From the NCBI GenBank assembly GCA_930367215.1, contig OV884058.1, positions 215,306,208 through 215,370,207 on the forward strand: a DNA stretch of 64,000 nt. The letters are read 5' to 3'. The notes under the pieces are model-generated. The model worked only from the letters and a program-made list of their open reading frames with translations, did no database searches and was not told the origin of the DNA. The stretch's first letter is position 1. Each line of letters begins with the position of its first letter. This DNA is from Pollenia angustigena. Lineage: Eukaryota > Arthropoda > Insecta > Diptera > Polleniidae. The position numbers were made by a program, and so were the translations under genes. Positions 54,611-64,000 of this stretch are shown here, piece by piece.

Positions 54611-55505
54611 GCTAAGTTCCCACTATCGGCTCAAATAGCACAATCTGTGACGATTTTTATCGTGCTATATCGGCACACATTAAAAAACTTTGCACAATTT
54701 TTTCTTAGGTGGTCCCATTATCGTCGCACATTGTGACAATTTTGTTCGGTTCAAATCGGCCAAAACTCAATTGCGACAATAATCGGTACAATGCGGTCAC
54801 ACTATCGTGCTATTTGGGCAAATTAAATGAAATGTTTTTGTTTATTTACTTGTTGGCAGACATAATTTTACTTTAGAAATTCGCAAAATTCTCCGTCCGA
54901 ATATCAAATTATGTTTCCTAACAATTTTAAATAATATGTTAATATATGTATAATAAAAAATATATTCAATTTCATTTAAACTTACTGCCGTTGTTCTTTT
55001 TTTTTTTTTTTTGTAATTGTTGTTTTGTAAACAGATGTATACAAACCAGGGATGGCAACATCGATACAACTGCAATGTTTTGTTTAAAGCGAATTGTTTT
55101 CTTTCATTTAGTAGTATAAATGTACTATTTAACGTTTCAATACATAAATAATAGATAAAACAAATGTAATTTTGGTACAATTAAGCTCAAAAAAGTAAAA
55201 TTTTAGTAGCCAGTTTGTGCAATTTAAAAATTTCGTTTTGCCATCCCTTGTATCGGCGCTGATTGGCGACTGTGATCGGCACACAAGTGGCCGATAAAAA
55301 TCGGTACATATTAAACAATTTGATTGCTCCACATTGTGCAAAATAGTGTTCACATTATCGGCGCATCTAGGTTAATTTTGATTGTCCACAGTCAGCACAA
55401 TTTCGGCACAGATTGTTGCATATTAAAACATTTTGACCGTTCACACTATCGGCACATGAAATACGCCAAAAATTGGTACATTGCGCCGATAGTGGGATCT
55501 TAGCT
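54611..55505. mobile_element. TTAA element nested in hAT
   Basis: Ends GCTAAGTTCCCACTATCGGC and, inverted, GCTAAGATCCCACTATCGGC; TTAA at 54607-54610 and 55506-55509. The interior repeats ATCGGCACA-type motifs in both orientations. Removing it rejoins the hAT reading frame. Confidence 0.85.
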
Positions 55506-55507
55506 TT

Positions 55508-55690
55508 AAAGAAGACTTCGACATCATGCTATGGTGGAAAAACAACTCCACAAGGTATCCACGGTTGTCTTAATAAGAATCAAGAATTTTATGAAATTTC
55601 CTGCCTGCAGCGCAGCTTTAGATTAAGATTTCACTTTAGCTGGAAACATAAAAAAATAAACAGAAAAGATCCCAAAATAGTTGATAGCCT
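55508..55690 (+). pseudogene. hAT transposase dimerisation-domain relic
   Basis: Just after the TTAA element the translation reads KEDFDIMLWWKNNSTRYPRL and then breaks at tandem stops, continuing with a degraded L-P-A-A segment. D-I-x-x-W-W-K-x-N is the hallmark of the hAT C-terminal dimer domain. The upstream piece NQYANENVSL lies on the far side of the TTAA insertion in the same frame. Confidence 0.75.
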
Positions 55691-56069
55691 CCTTTTTTAA
55701 TTATTTTTATAAAAAACCTCTTTCGTAAAATAGATTATAATTTATTATAGCTTTAGAAGCATTATTTTAATTTGATAGCAACTATATATGTTTTAATATA
55801 ACTTTAACATAAATTTTTAGGTCGTGGCAACACTGCTTGCTTTAAAATAACCATAAAAAATGTTGAAGTTACTTGTCGATACTTACTCATACGCATTCAA
55901 AGGATTACCCATAAGCATGCGTGTTTGTTCATACTCATACCGGTCGACATACAAACTTATTCATGCTCATACTTATTGGTAGTCATACCTGCCTGTACTC
56001 GTGCTCGGTGGCGTATGAATATTTTATAAGTATTAAAAATATAACTTTTTGGCTTTCTCTGGTAAAAAC

Positions 56070-56722
56070 TAGATCGAAGAAGTATTGGTATTATTAGAAA
56101 CTAATACTTATTAGCCCGTTAAGGTCAAATTTAAAAAATAAATATATTTAAAAAGATGTTTCTACAAAACTTAAATGTTTTTAATATATTTATTGAAACA
56201 TAATCTGCCGTATTCATAAAAAACCAAATAAGTTTGAAATTTTCATAAAAATTTTTCTTAAAATACAATTCAAATCTATTTTAATTGTTTATGAATAAGA
56301 CAGAATATGTTTAGGAAAGAATCCTTCAAGCTTTTATGTACCAAATTTTTAGTAACTCCATCATATATAATTTTATATTTAAGTATTAAGCTTAAAAAAC
56401 CATTATTAGTATTGTAGTCATTTTGTTGAACTATTTATGGTTTTTAATATAAATTTTTAATATTTTTAATCAGGCTTAAGTTCTTCAAATTTAATTTTCA
56501 TTAAATTATTTTTATATGAAAATAAATTAAAATTGTTATAGATATCATTCATTATTGACTGACCTGAGATTCGAACCCAGGCGGCTGGTTACCCTGACGT
56601 TTTGGAAAATTTCTCAATTTTTAAATAAGTTTGAGTAAAAATATATATACTTATGTATGTGGTAATAATTTATGTACTTGTTTCATATTTAATTATTGCA
56701 ATATGTACATAATTATAATTCA
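56070..56722. other. AT-rich DNA with one tRNA-like SINE relic
   Basis: Apart from the SINE-like stretch at 56560-56612, no feature is supported. Confidence 0.4.
56560..56612 (-). repeat. tRNA-related SINE relic (B box)
   Basis: On the minus strand CCTGGGTTCGAATCTCAGG is a perfect B-box stem as in the T arm of a tRNA. The rest cannot be folded into a complete tRNA, so a SINE head or tRNA fragment is the best reading. Confidence 0.5.
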
Positions 56723-56726
56723 TTAA

Positions 56727-57193
56727 AGGCCAGTTTACACGGTAATACAATGTATTACGACTTTGTAGAATCAAAATATTATGAAATTCTCTTCGTGTTT
56801 AAAAGAAAAAAAGAAAAATCTTTTGTTAGTATAATTCATGGTTTTACGGATGGTACAAGTAAGATCAAAAATAATAACAAAAAACAGATGGTTGCAGTTT
56901 TACATTTTTACAAAAACAACATGAAAATTTCCTGAGTTGATTTTAGTTGTTTTTGAAATTGTATAAAAATGGTATCACCTTCAATATATTCTGTTAAAAT
57001 ACACCCCTGGTGTGATGAGAATACATAGGTTTCTAAAATGGTTTAGAAAAAAACCATTTACCGACCGCTTGTCAGATTTTGTATCCGTATTCTCTCTTAC
57101 TCAATACAATTTCCTATTACATGATAATATTTTTCTCATTCTACATAATCTTTCGACATGTCGTAATACATTGTATTACCGTGTAAACTGGCC
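56727..57193. mobile_element. TTAA MITE with ~35-bp inverted ends
   Basis: 467 bp; ends AGGCCAGTTTACACGG then TAATACAATGTATTACGAC, mirrored at the right. TTAA at 56723-56726 and 57194-57197. The terminal GGCCAGTTTACAC resembles GGCTGGTTCACCC of the 46584 element. Confidence 0.9.
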
Positions 57194-57197
57194 TTAA

Positions 57198-58071
57198 GCA
57201 AATATCTAAGGGTTAAATAAATAAATATCGACATAATTTAAAGATAAAGCCAATTTTGTAAAAAAAAAAATGTCAGCCACGGAGTATGAATATATAATAT
57301 TAACTCTTAATTGGTAAATCGGTATGCTTTAAACGTCATGTAAAACACATTTTGAAGCATTTTCCAAAGCTTCCAATAGATTCATTTTTTTTACCTAAAT
57401 AGATATGGATAAAGTAGTTTGCAGCTTTTACGACTTATAACTCCTTAACTAGGAGCGTCGGCGCGAAAAAACATGTTCAATAGAACTTCTTTCAAGAACA
57501 CTAAAAAATTATAAAAATATCAATTTGGTTTTGAGCCGAGTTAATATTCTTGTTTCTAGCCGATTCTTTTCTGTTAAACAAAAAAAAAAAAAAAAAATTA
57601 AATTTTTTAGGCACTCATTCTTTAAATATTTTTTTTTATTAGCAACACTTTTTCTGTTTTGTAGTGGACAAAAATAGAAATTAGTTTAATTTGACTACAA
57701 CGACAAAATAAGCACAGACAACAACCTGCAGACATGTAGCCGTGTCGTCGTGAAAATAATCATTGCCATATAAACACATGTATTCTATTTTTGACATATT
57801 GAAGTCGGTAGCACGCTGTCTCGAATGTGTTTAAAGCATTAGTTCTTCTTCTACGAAAGTAAAGTTGTTAGCGGAAGTTAATAAAAATATAACTGTACTA
57901 CAATGTTTATGTAGTGGTTGTGGTTTCTCTATAATCGTTGTGTTGCAAATTTAATGGCATTTGCTTATTTTTGTTTCCTTTAAATTTCCCAGCATAAAAC
58001 ACTTCACCTACCACATAACGCATATTGTAATAAGAAATTTCGTTTAACACTGAATACTTTTAAGCTTTTAC
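57198..58071. other. Unassigned AT-rich DNA
   Basis: No supported gene; short frames have no recognisable motifs. Confidence 0.4.
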
Positions 58072-58179
58072 TAAAGGGTGTTTTTTTTTGACGTAAAGTT
58101 CTTCCGATAGGGATTACTGTAGAACTAGCTGTCGTACTAATCAAGTGTGTGTTACTTATTTGTTCAGTACACTTTGGCA

Positions 58180-58436
58180 AATTACCATGCAAAGACTTTC
58201 AACAGAACAACTTTTACAAATCGTTTACATTTTTATTAAGAAATTCGCGCTCTGCTCGCCTAACTTCTAAAGCACTTTGTCAAGATTACGGTGCGCATAA
58301 TTGTCCATCTGAACAGCTAATACGCAATACTATAGATCGATTGACGACCGCATTTACTCTTTTGGATAATATTTATCCAAAACGATTGCGTACCGTGTGT
58401 ACACAAGAAGCTATAGTCGCTGAGTGTGACAGATGA
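58180..58436 (+). pseudogene. mariner transposase N-terminal relic
   Basis: Two frames give the helix-turn-helix half: first MQRLSTEQLLQIVYIF (58187 on), then after a shift RSARLTSKALCQDYG with PSEQLIRNTIDRL and PKRLRTVCTQEAIVA. The frame change and the truncation by the inserted element make it dead. Confidence 0.75.
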
Positions 58437-58439
58437 CTC

Positions 58440-58768
58440 CATGGTGGAATAAGCAGGTGGCATCGTTACGGCAACAAATACAACAAAAATGGAAATTATA
58501 TCACCGTTTACGTCAAAAAATACTTTAAACAAAAATCAAAGCGTGCCGCTGAACGTGATGAAATAAATAAATTTTTAGCCAAATTTTGTTTAATTATGGT
58601 CAATATCTTATTTATTTTAATTTAAAATTATCAAAAACTTTAATAAAAAACATTAATCACAGCACAAAACGTAAACATAAACAAAACTTTGACATAAACC
58701 TAGACAAACAATGCAAGAGCAAAAAATCGTCATCTGGCGTAGTGCTGCGACCTGTTTATTTCACCATG
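58440..58768. mobile_element. P-superfamily-like MITE (copy 1)
   Basis: 329 bp with inverted ends CATGGTGGAATAAGCAGGTGG and, at the right, CATGGTGAAATAAACAGG, and an exact 8-bp TSD GATGACTC (58432-58439 and 58769-58776). The CATGNTGAAATAA tip and 8-bp TSD are features of P elements. No coding sequence. A partial second copy starts at 63731. Confidence 0.82.
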
Positions 58769-59047
58769 GATGACTCGAATTTATCAATCTGACGCCGTTC
58801 TTGGTTTTGCCTACAGCCATATAAGATGCAACTGGAATAATAATAAAAGTCAGCAGGCCATCATTTGCGTAGTTTGTTCAGTGAATGTGCTGAGAATCAA
58901 CTGGAAGTTGAATCAGATTTATATCGTCAAATCAGCTTGAGCACAATCCTCATGAGAGCAAATTACATCCCTAAAAAATCACTCAACTTATTCGAAATCA
59001 TTTGAAAGAAAAATATTTCCAACAAGACGGCGCAACATTCCATACAG

Positions 59048-59160
59048 ACAGTGATGCCAGAAGTGCAGATTTATCTGCATTTCGCAGATTTTACACCCCA
59101 AAATTGCCAAAATGCAGATATAAAGATTTTTGACTTTAAATGCAGGTTTGAATTATTTCC
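59048..59160. mobile_element. hAT left-end fragment
   Basis: CAGTGATGCCAGAAGTGCAGA followed by TTTATCTGCATTTCGCAGA resembles the left end of the hAT element at 15314. Only about 110 bp is recognisable. Confidence 0.55.
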
Positions 59161-59214
59161 ACTCTTTGCATTGATGGAAAAAAAATTGTTTCTCCCATTG
59201 TGAACTAAGCTTAA

Positions 59215-59540
59215 AGCTTTGTTCACAATCAGAGCAACAATTTCGTTTCTTCTTATTTTTTTTTCTTCCCTTTCATTTTTCGAACAAAAATGTAACTAAA
59301 GTTTTTTTTTTTTGAAAGTTGAGTCAACTTCTACTTCAGCAACAATTTGTATGAAATTGAAAATGACGTCTGTAATAAATTTATTTAGTTTTAAATCAAA
59401 ATTTTAACAAAATGTTTTGAAAAATAAATACGTTAAATTGTTCTGGGCAAAATTTGCAAACGGTTTCTTAATTGAAAATGTGTGTGGTTGCGAAAAAATT
59501 TTTGCTTTTTTATGAAAACCAAGTGAAAATGTTGCTGACA
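59215..59540 (-). mobile_element. TTAA MITE (copy 2, inverted, 3'-decayed)
   Basis: It starts AGCTTTGTTCACAATC after TTAA (59211-59214) and aligns in reverse to the element at 49841. The distal end is degenerate. To its left another GTGAACTAAGC|TTAA end is fused at the same TTAA. Confidence 0.75.
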
Positions 59541-59559
59541 ATGGTTTTTCTCAGCCTGA

Positions 59560-60527
59560 AGGTACGTTCAGACTGATGAAATATTTGATAGCAAACATCA
59601 AATATTCCACTAACGTAGTCTGAACACAAAATAAAATAACAGCTGATTTTGAGCAAATAAAAGTATTTGCCGGTAAACAAATATTTGTCCAATGTGAACA
59701 TAATGTGAACACAAAAAATCAAATATTTTAGTATTTTTTGAGCAAACATTTATTTGATATTACAAAAAATTGTAAGAGCAAACAACGACAAATAAATTAG
59801 CCATGTTACCTATAGAAGCAATTTTTCTTGTAAGTTTTCGGATTCTTTACAGTTTTAAAGATTTTTTTATAATTATTAGACTTTTCTACCATGCCGCTAT
59901 TAGCAAATTTCCGCTAATTTGGCAATTTTTACCGTTTTTTCGCCATTCCTTATTCTTTTAGGGACTTTTAATCAATTTTATGGCTTGTATGAAATTTTAA
60001 AAATGTTCGCTTATTTTGCAAAAAACATTTTTTTTTGCTATTTTGCGACAATTTGTTTTTTTTGATGATTCCAAATAAATTTTAGGGTTTGTTTCCAAGT
60101 TCGCAATTTTTGGCGAATTTTAGCCATGCTCGCGAAAAAGCGATCTTTCCCTGTGAATCTTTACAGCTTTAATGATTTTTAATAACTACTATTAGGCTTT
60201 GCTTTCATACCGCTATTAGCAAATTATTGCAAATTTCCGCTAATTTGGCAATTTTTTACTATTTGTGAAATATACATATTTTAATTTTTGAACACTTTCA
60301 TTAAATAATTGTTCGATGCAAATATTTGTCTAAGTCTGAACGCATGTCAAACATGATTTCATTTATTTTATTTGATACTATTTGCCAACTTTTTTAACAA
60401 ACAAAAATTGTCAAATATTTGAGCTTTACTGTGAACATTAAACAAAATATTTTTTTGTTTCACACAGTTTGAAGCAAATATCAGAACAAATATTTTTGTC
60501 AAATATTTCATTAGTCTGAACGTACCT
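59560..60527. mobile_element. Inverted-repeat element, 3-bp TSD
   Basis: 968 bp, ends AGGTACGTTCAGACTGATGA and, inverted, AGGTACGTTCAGACTAATGA, flanked by TGA (59557-59559 and 60528-60530). The subterminal TTTGCTATTTG/CAAATATTTG motifs and two copies of a TACCATGCCGCTATTAGC-like stretch are internal repeats. Possibly a Harbinger-like MITE from the 3-bp TSD. Confidence 0.7.
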
Positions 60528-60539
60528 TGAGTAATTACC

Positions 60540-60850
60540 CAGGGGGCCTCTGTACCCCTTCTTTTGGATAAAAAAGGCCTTCTCGCTCCATTCCATACTT
60601 ATATCTTTTTTACACGCGTTGTCATTGCGGAGAAGGCCTTCCGCTTTCCTTTCTTAAAGGCATTCAAAAAAATGGTTCTAAGACTTTCCAAAGAATGGCT
60701 GTCAAAAGGCCTTAGAAAAAGGTTATCTTGAAGGGTTTTTAAGAAAGGTATGTTAAAAGGCCTTTCAATTAATGGCTCTTAAAAGGCCTTTTAGACCATC
60801 CTTCTACAAATGCCTTTGATTAAAGGTCATATTGAATTGCTATCAGTCTA
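60540..60850. repeat. AAAAGGCCTT-rich minisatellite
   Basis: The palindromic core AAGGCCTT recurs about eight times at irregular spacing (for example near 60577, 60633, 60698, 60748, 60784). No gene. Confidence 0.7.
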
Positions 60851-61027
60851 AAACAATAAGGAATATTTCCTTACAAATGAAATTAGAAGACTATAGGTTT
60901 TATGTACATATTAGATCTCCAATATAGAAAATGAAACAACGCTTAACTTTTTATTTTATTAAACTTATTGTAGTTTAATAATACATGTGATATTATTTTA
61001 TTGAAACAATCAAATTTGCTAAATATT

Positions 61028-62418
61028 CGGCCTTATTATGAGTGTCGTTGGCGTGTCGTAAACTAGGCGTTTTTTAAAATCGGTATTATGAATGTCGAAA
61101 AACGACAAAAATACAACACTGTTGGCAATTCTAGTGTCGTATGTAAATGTCAAAAATTGCTAATATTGTCGTTAAAGTTATGGTTAACGACTGTACGAAA
61201 AAATAATCAAAAACAATTTTAAATGGATATAAATAAAAAGTAAGTATTTATAACACTTAAAAACTATTTAATAATGATAAATTTAACTTTTTAAATTACA
61301 ATTCAATCAATTTAGAACTATAATAACAAACCACAGGCAATTTAGCCGAATGGTGTCACTGTTCGAAAAAAACCCACGCTTGGCCAAATGATTTAATAGT
61401 AGCATAAATAAAATAAACGCTAAGGAGAAGTGGAACAAGATTGGTGAAGAACTCAACATTTTGGGGCCACCAGCACGTAATGGGGAAGGATGGATGAAAG
61501 TATGGGCGGACTATAAATTTAAAATTAAAAAAAAGTTAATTTTCAATAAAGCCGAATGTTGTGCACCCGGGGGTGGTTCCTTTAAACAATACGTGTTATC
61601 CCCAACAGAAGCAGCTGCCTCCAATTTGTTACATATTGATTCAATTGTGAATCCAGGCGGTGTTTCGTTTGGTATTCAACGTCGTAGACAAAATACAAAT
61701 AGTGGTAATAATGAGGATATACCAATGAGTGATGATTTAAAGAACGAAGAACCAGTCTGCTCAAACCAATCCACCAAACCCAAACAACACAATTATGTTC
61801 CTAAAGAAGTGCGCGCCTTAAATTCAACACAAACAACTGCAACACAGATACCTATGCAAAACAAGAAGTTGTTGAAGAAGTACGTTACTCAGTCAGCCAA
61901 AAAAAAAAACTCCTACTAAAAAACCAACACAAATTCTTGGAGAACAAAGTTCAACACCACCAACTAAGAAAAAAAAAAAATTATCTCCTTGAAGAGCAAC
62001 TGGAAGTCCAAACAGCATTGTACACAGAAGTGAAACATTCTTTAGCAGAAATTAGCATTCGATTAGCATTAATTTCGGCTGTGGTATATTCATCTTCATC
62101 TTCGGAAGATGAAAATGCAGCAACGGTTAACATATTGTTTTTAAAATATGTGTCTTTTATTATTTTTTTCAATTTAATTTTTTAACGCTCACGACCATAA
62201 ATTTACAAAGATATATTTTAACCGTCACACAGCTGTTTTTTACAGTTTTCACAACAAGGTAGTTCATAAATACTTAAAATCGTGCGATTTATGAAACAAT
62301 CTGTTTTTTTACTCTGTTACAAAAATGTCGTTGTCGTAAATTTAACATGGTACCAAACAAATTTAAAAACGACTACGACAATTGTCGTAATAAAAAAACG
62401 ACACTCATAATAAGGCCG
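61028..62418 (+). mobile_element. Harbinger-derived element with Myb-like gene only
   Basis: Ends CGGCCTTATTATGAGTGTCG, mirrored at the right, with a 3-bp TSD ATT (61025-61027 and 62419-62421). It contains a Myb/SANT-like protein gene but no DDE transposase, so it would rely on a partner element. Confidence 0.78.
61334..62185 (+). pseudogene. Myb/SANT-like (Myb_DNA-bind_5 type) protein, frameshifted
   Basis: The N-terminal domain reads FSRMVSLFEKNPRLAK (61340 on), a stop at about 61390, then KWNKIGEELNILGPPARNGE and WMKVWADYKFKIKKKL, the tri-helical Myb-like domain of insect Harbinger accessory proteins. A Ser/Asn/Gln linker follows to 61919. A shift in an A-run near 61905 moves the rest (LLEEQLEVQTALYTEVKHSL, coiled coil) into the 61937-62185 frame. 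One stop and one shift make it a likely pseudogene, though an intron could explain the first. Confidence 0.6.
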
Positions 62419-62531
62419 ATTGTAAAATAATAAAAATAAAACTTTTAAGCACGAGTACCTATCTTCCTTAATGAACAAAACTCAACTAAAATGATTTACA
62501 TTATTGTTTTTATTTTGTATTTTAATATGTA

Positions 62532-63563
62532 CACAGAAAAAATAATTTTTTCAATTCAAACAAAAAATTTGTAGAATCAAACAATTTTTTGTCTGAAATC
62601 GGTCCTACAAACAAATTCGCATATTCAAACAATTTATTTGCATTTTGTTTATTGAAAAAAAACGCCGATTTTTTCAAACAAATACTTTTTCAGAATCAAA
62701 CAAAATGTTGACTGAAATTCATATAAATTTTAAACAAATAATTTTGCTGAATCAAACAAAAAAGTTTTGGCACAAGCAATGACGCGCACACAAGCAAGCA
62801 CTGTTGGTGAAGATGAAGCAGAGCAGAGCGGCCGGCTGGCTTTGAGACACATTTTTTTGTTGGAATAATTTTTGAACAAAGTCTTTTTTTATACACACAA
62901 TGTTTTTCGTCATCACTCACTGTTGCTGTATCCTTTCCTTTGCTAATGAAGAAGAAATGTAACCCAAAAACGGCGACAGACCGACTCGATATGTTTTTCG
63001 TCATCATTCTATTTTTGTATTTGATGTATTTAAACAAACTGTTTGAAAAAATTGAATACGGGATTTTGTTTTTTTTTTTTTACCAACTTTGAAACCAACC
63101 AAAAATTTATTTTGTTTCTTATAATGTTGTCATTTCTGTTGTTTAAAAAAAATGAAACGTTTTTTTTACCTGCTATTGTTTTTGTTGTTTTTTTACTACA
63201 AATCTCGTCACGCTATTTTATCATTTTTCTTATTGCTGTACTTTTTTAAAGCGTCCAAAAATAGACTGCATGTGTTTTTTGTTGTAGTTCTTATATTTAT
63301 CATAAAGAAGTGTTGCTTACAATCGATAAAAAAAATGCAAAAAGACGACAACATTAAAGAGCGTTAAATATTTCATACAAAATTATGAAAACTTCAAACC
63401 AATAGCGCGCTTATTAAATTTTTGAAGAGTTGTCCACATTTTTGTTGGTTAAATAAAAATCAAAGAAAAATATTGATTGAATCAGTAAAAAAATTTGTAG
63501 AAATCAAAAAAATTTTCAAACAAGCGTTTGTTTGAAAATAATTCGGCAATAATTTTTTCTGTG
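62532..63563. mobile_element. TA-flanked CACAGAAAAAA element
   Basis: 1,032 bp with ends CACAGAAAAAATAATTTTT and, at the right, AATAATTTTTTCTGTG, flanked by TA (62530-62531 and 63564-63565). The subterminal regions repeat AATCAAACAAA on the left and its complement on the right. The interior has no supported gene. Confidence 0.75.
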
Positions 63564-63730
63564 TACCTACCAACTTTCAGGTGGCGTTGAAAACCCAGCT
63601 GTGCTACTTTTTTTTTAATTTAGAGAGAGGAATGTCAAAAGTTACTTGTGTTTTTGACTTATCGGCCAACGAAAGCAGCAACAAAATACATTGTTGTGTT
63701 TTTGGTGTTGTTAATTGTTGTAGTATCGAC

Positions 63731-64000
63731 CATGGTGGAATAAACAGGTGGCAGCACTACGCCAGATGACGATTTTTTGCTCTTGCACTGTTTGTCTAGG
63801 TTTATGTCAAAGTTTTGTTTATGTTTACAAAAAGTCCACGTTTTGTGCTGTGATTATTGCAAATTATTAAAGTTTTTGATAATTTTAAATTAAAATAAAT
63901 AAGATATTGATAAAAATTGACTAAAAACTTATTTATTTCATCACGTTCAGCGGTACTCTTTGATTTTTGTTTAAAGTATTTTATGACTTAAACGGTGATA
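63731..64000 (-). mobile_element. P-superfamily-like MITE (copy 2, cut by window end)
   Basis: It starts CATGGTGGAATAAACAGGTGG and runs as the reverse complement of the 58440 element to the window edge. The far end and TSD are outside. Confidence 0.82.

Larger units (their letters stand above)
53962..56061 (+). mobile_element. hAT transposon with transposase relic
   Basis: Ends CAGAGAAAAT and CTTTCTCTG with an exact 8-bp TSD GTAAAAAC (53954-53961 and 56062-56069). ACTCATAC-type motifs near both ends resemble those of the hAT at 44752. It contains a hAT dimerisation-domain relic and a nested TTAA element. Confidence 0.85.
58074..59045 (+). mobile_element. mariner relic, interrupted
   Basis: The left end AAGGGTGTTTTTT follows TA (58072-58073). 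Transposase N- and mid-region scraps lie on both sides of a nested 329-bp element; the last recognisable motif is FQQDGATFHTD near 59018-59045. The right end is lost. Same type as the 3' relic at 14795. Confidence 0.75.

Noticed and set aside
56560..56612. Genuine tRNA gene
   Set aside because: A good T-arm/B box is present but no full cloverleaf could be built around it.
62696..63367. ORFs inside the CACAGAAAAAA element
   Set aside because: Low-complexity Phe/Lys-rich translations of T and A runs without family features.

Overview
The window looks like nuclear DNA of an insect, most likely a higher (calyptrate) fly: it is AT-rich, full of CATA/TATG microsatellites, uses GT-AG introns, and one retroelement has a primer site matching the 3' end of insect tRNA-Lys. 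I found no convincing host gene. Almost everything I can name is transposable-element DNA, much of it nested, and many elements can be bounded to the base by target-site duplications (TSDs).

Left part (1-21,000). A Ty3/gypsy LTR retrotransposon (528-10859, 4-bp TSD ACTT, LTRs that look identical) carries an apparently intact two-gene PIF/Harbinger transposon (1178-4934, TSD TTA) in its leader. Its gag-pol frame is open but has a substituted protease active site and an in-frame gap in the reverse transcriptase. To its right lie a decayed minus-strand gene, an intact DD41D mariner (11918-13216), a deleted pogo-like element, a mariner 3' relic, a hAT element with another hAT element inside its terminal repeat, a tRNA-related SINE relic, an inverted pair of dispersed repeats, a short hairpin and a hAT element with GGGAA-rich ends.

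Centre (21,084-40,507). A foldback-type palindrome (8-bp TSD ATGACCAT) is split by a complete-looking 17.1-kb Maverick/Polinton (21932-39066, TSD AAGGAG, ~1-kb terminal inverted repeats starting AGTAGTAT). The Polinton carries protein-primed DNA polymerase B, adenovirus-type protease, a PLA2/pX-like virion protein, packaging ATPase, a DUF8207-like protein, a fibre-like coiled-coil protein, retrovirus-type integrase with chromodomain, penton, major capsid protein and five small unassigned ORFs. None of the main genes shows a stop or frameshift, so this is a candidate endogenous polintovirus able to replicate, package and integrate. Several genes are packed with 4-nt gaps or an ATGA overlap, and minisatellites studded with TATAAA lie directly upstream of two genes.

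Right part (40,500-64,000). This is older and more decayed: a piggyBac relic, a LINE relic split by a hAT element, TTAA-flanked elements, a 118-bp satellite array, two further hAT elements (one with a hAT dimerisation-domain relic), a mariner relic holding a P-superfamily-like element, a Harbinger-derived element with only a Myb-like gene, and other terminal-inverted-repeat elements up to the window edge.

How it fits together: each element mobilises itself or is moved by an enzyme supplied elsewhere, so there is no shared pathway. The nesting gives a relative order: foldback before Polinton before the 140-bp TA element in its right repeat, and LTR element before Harbinger.
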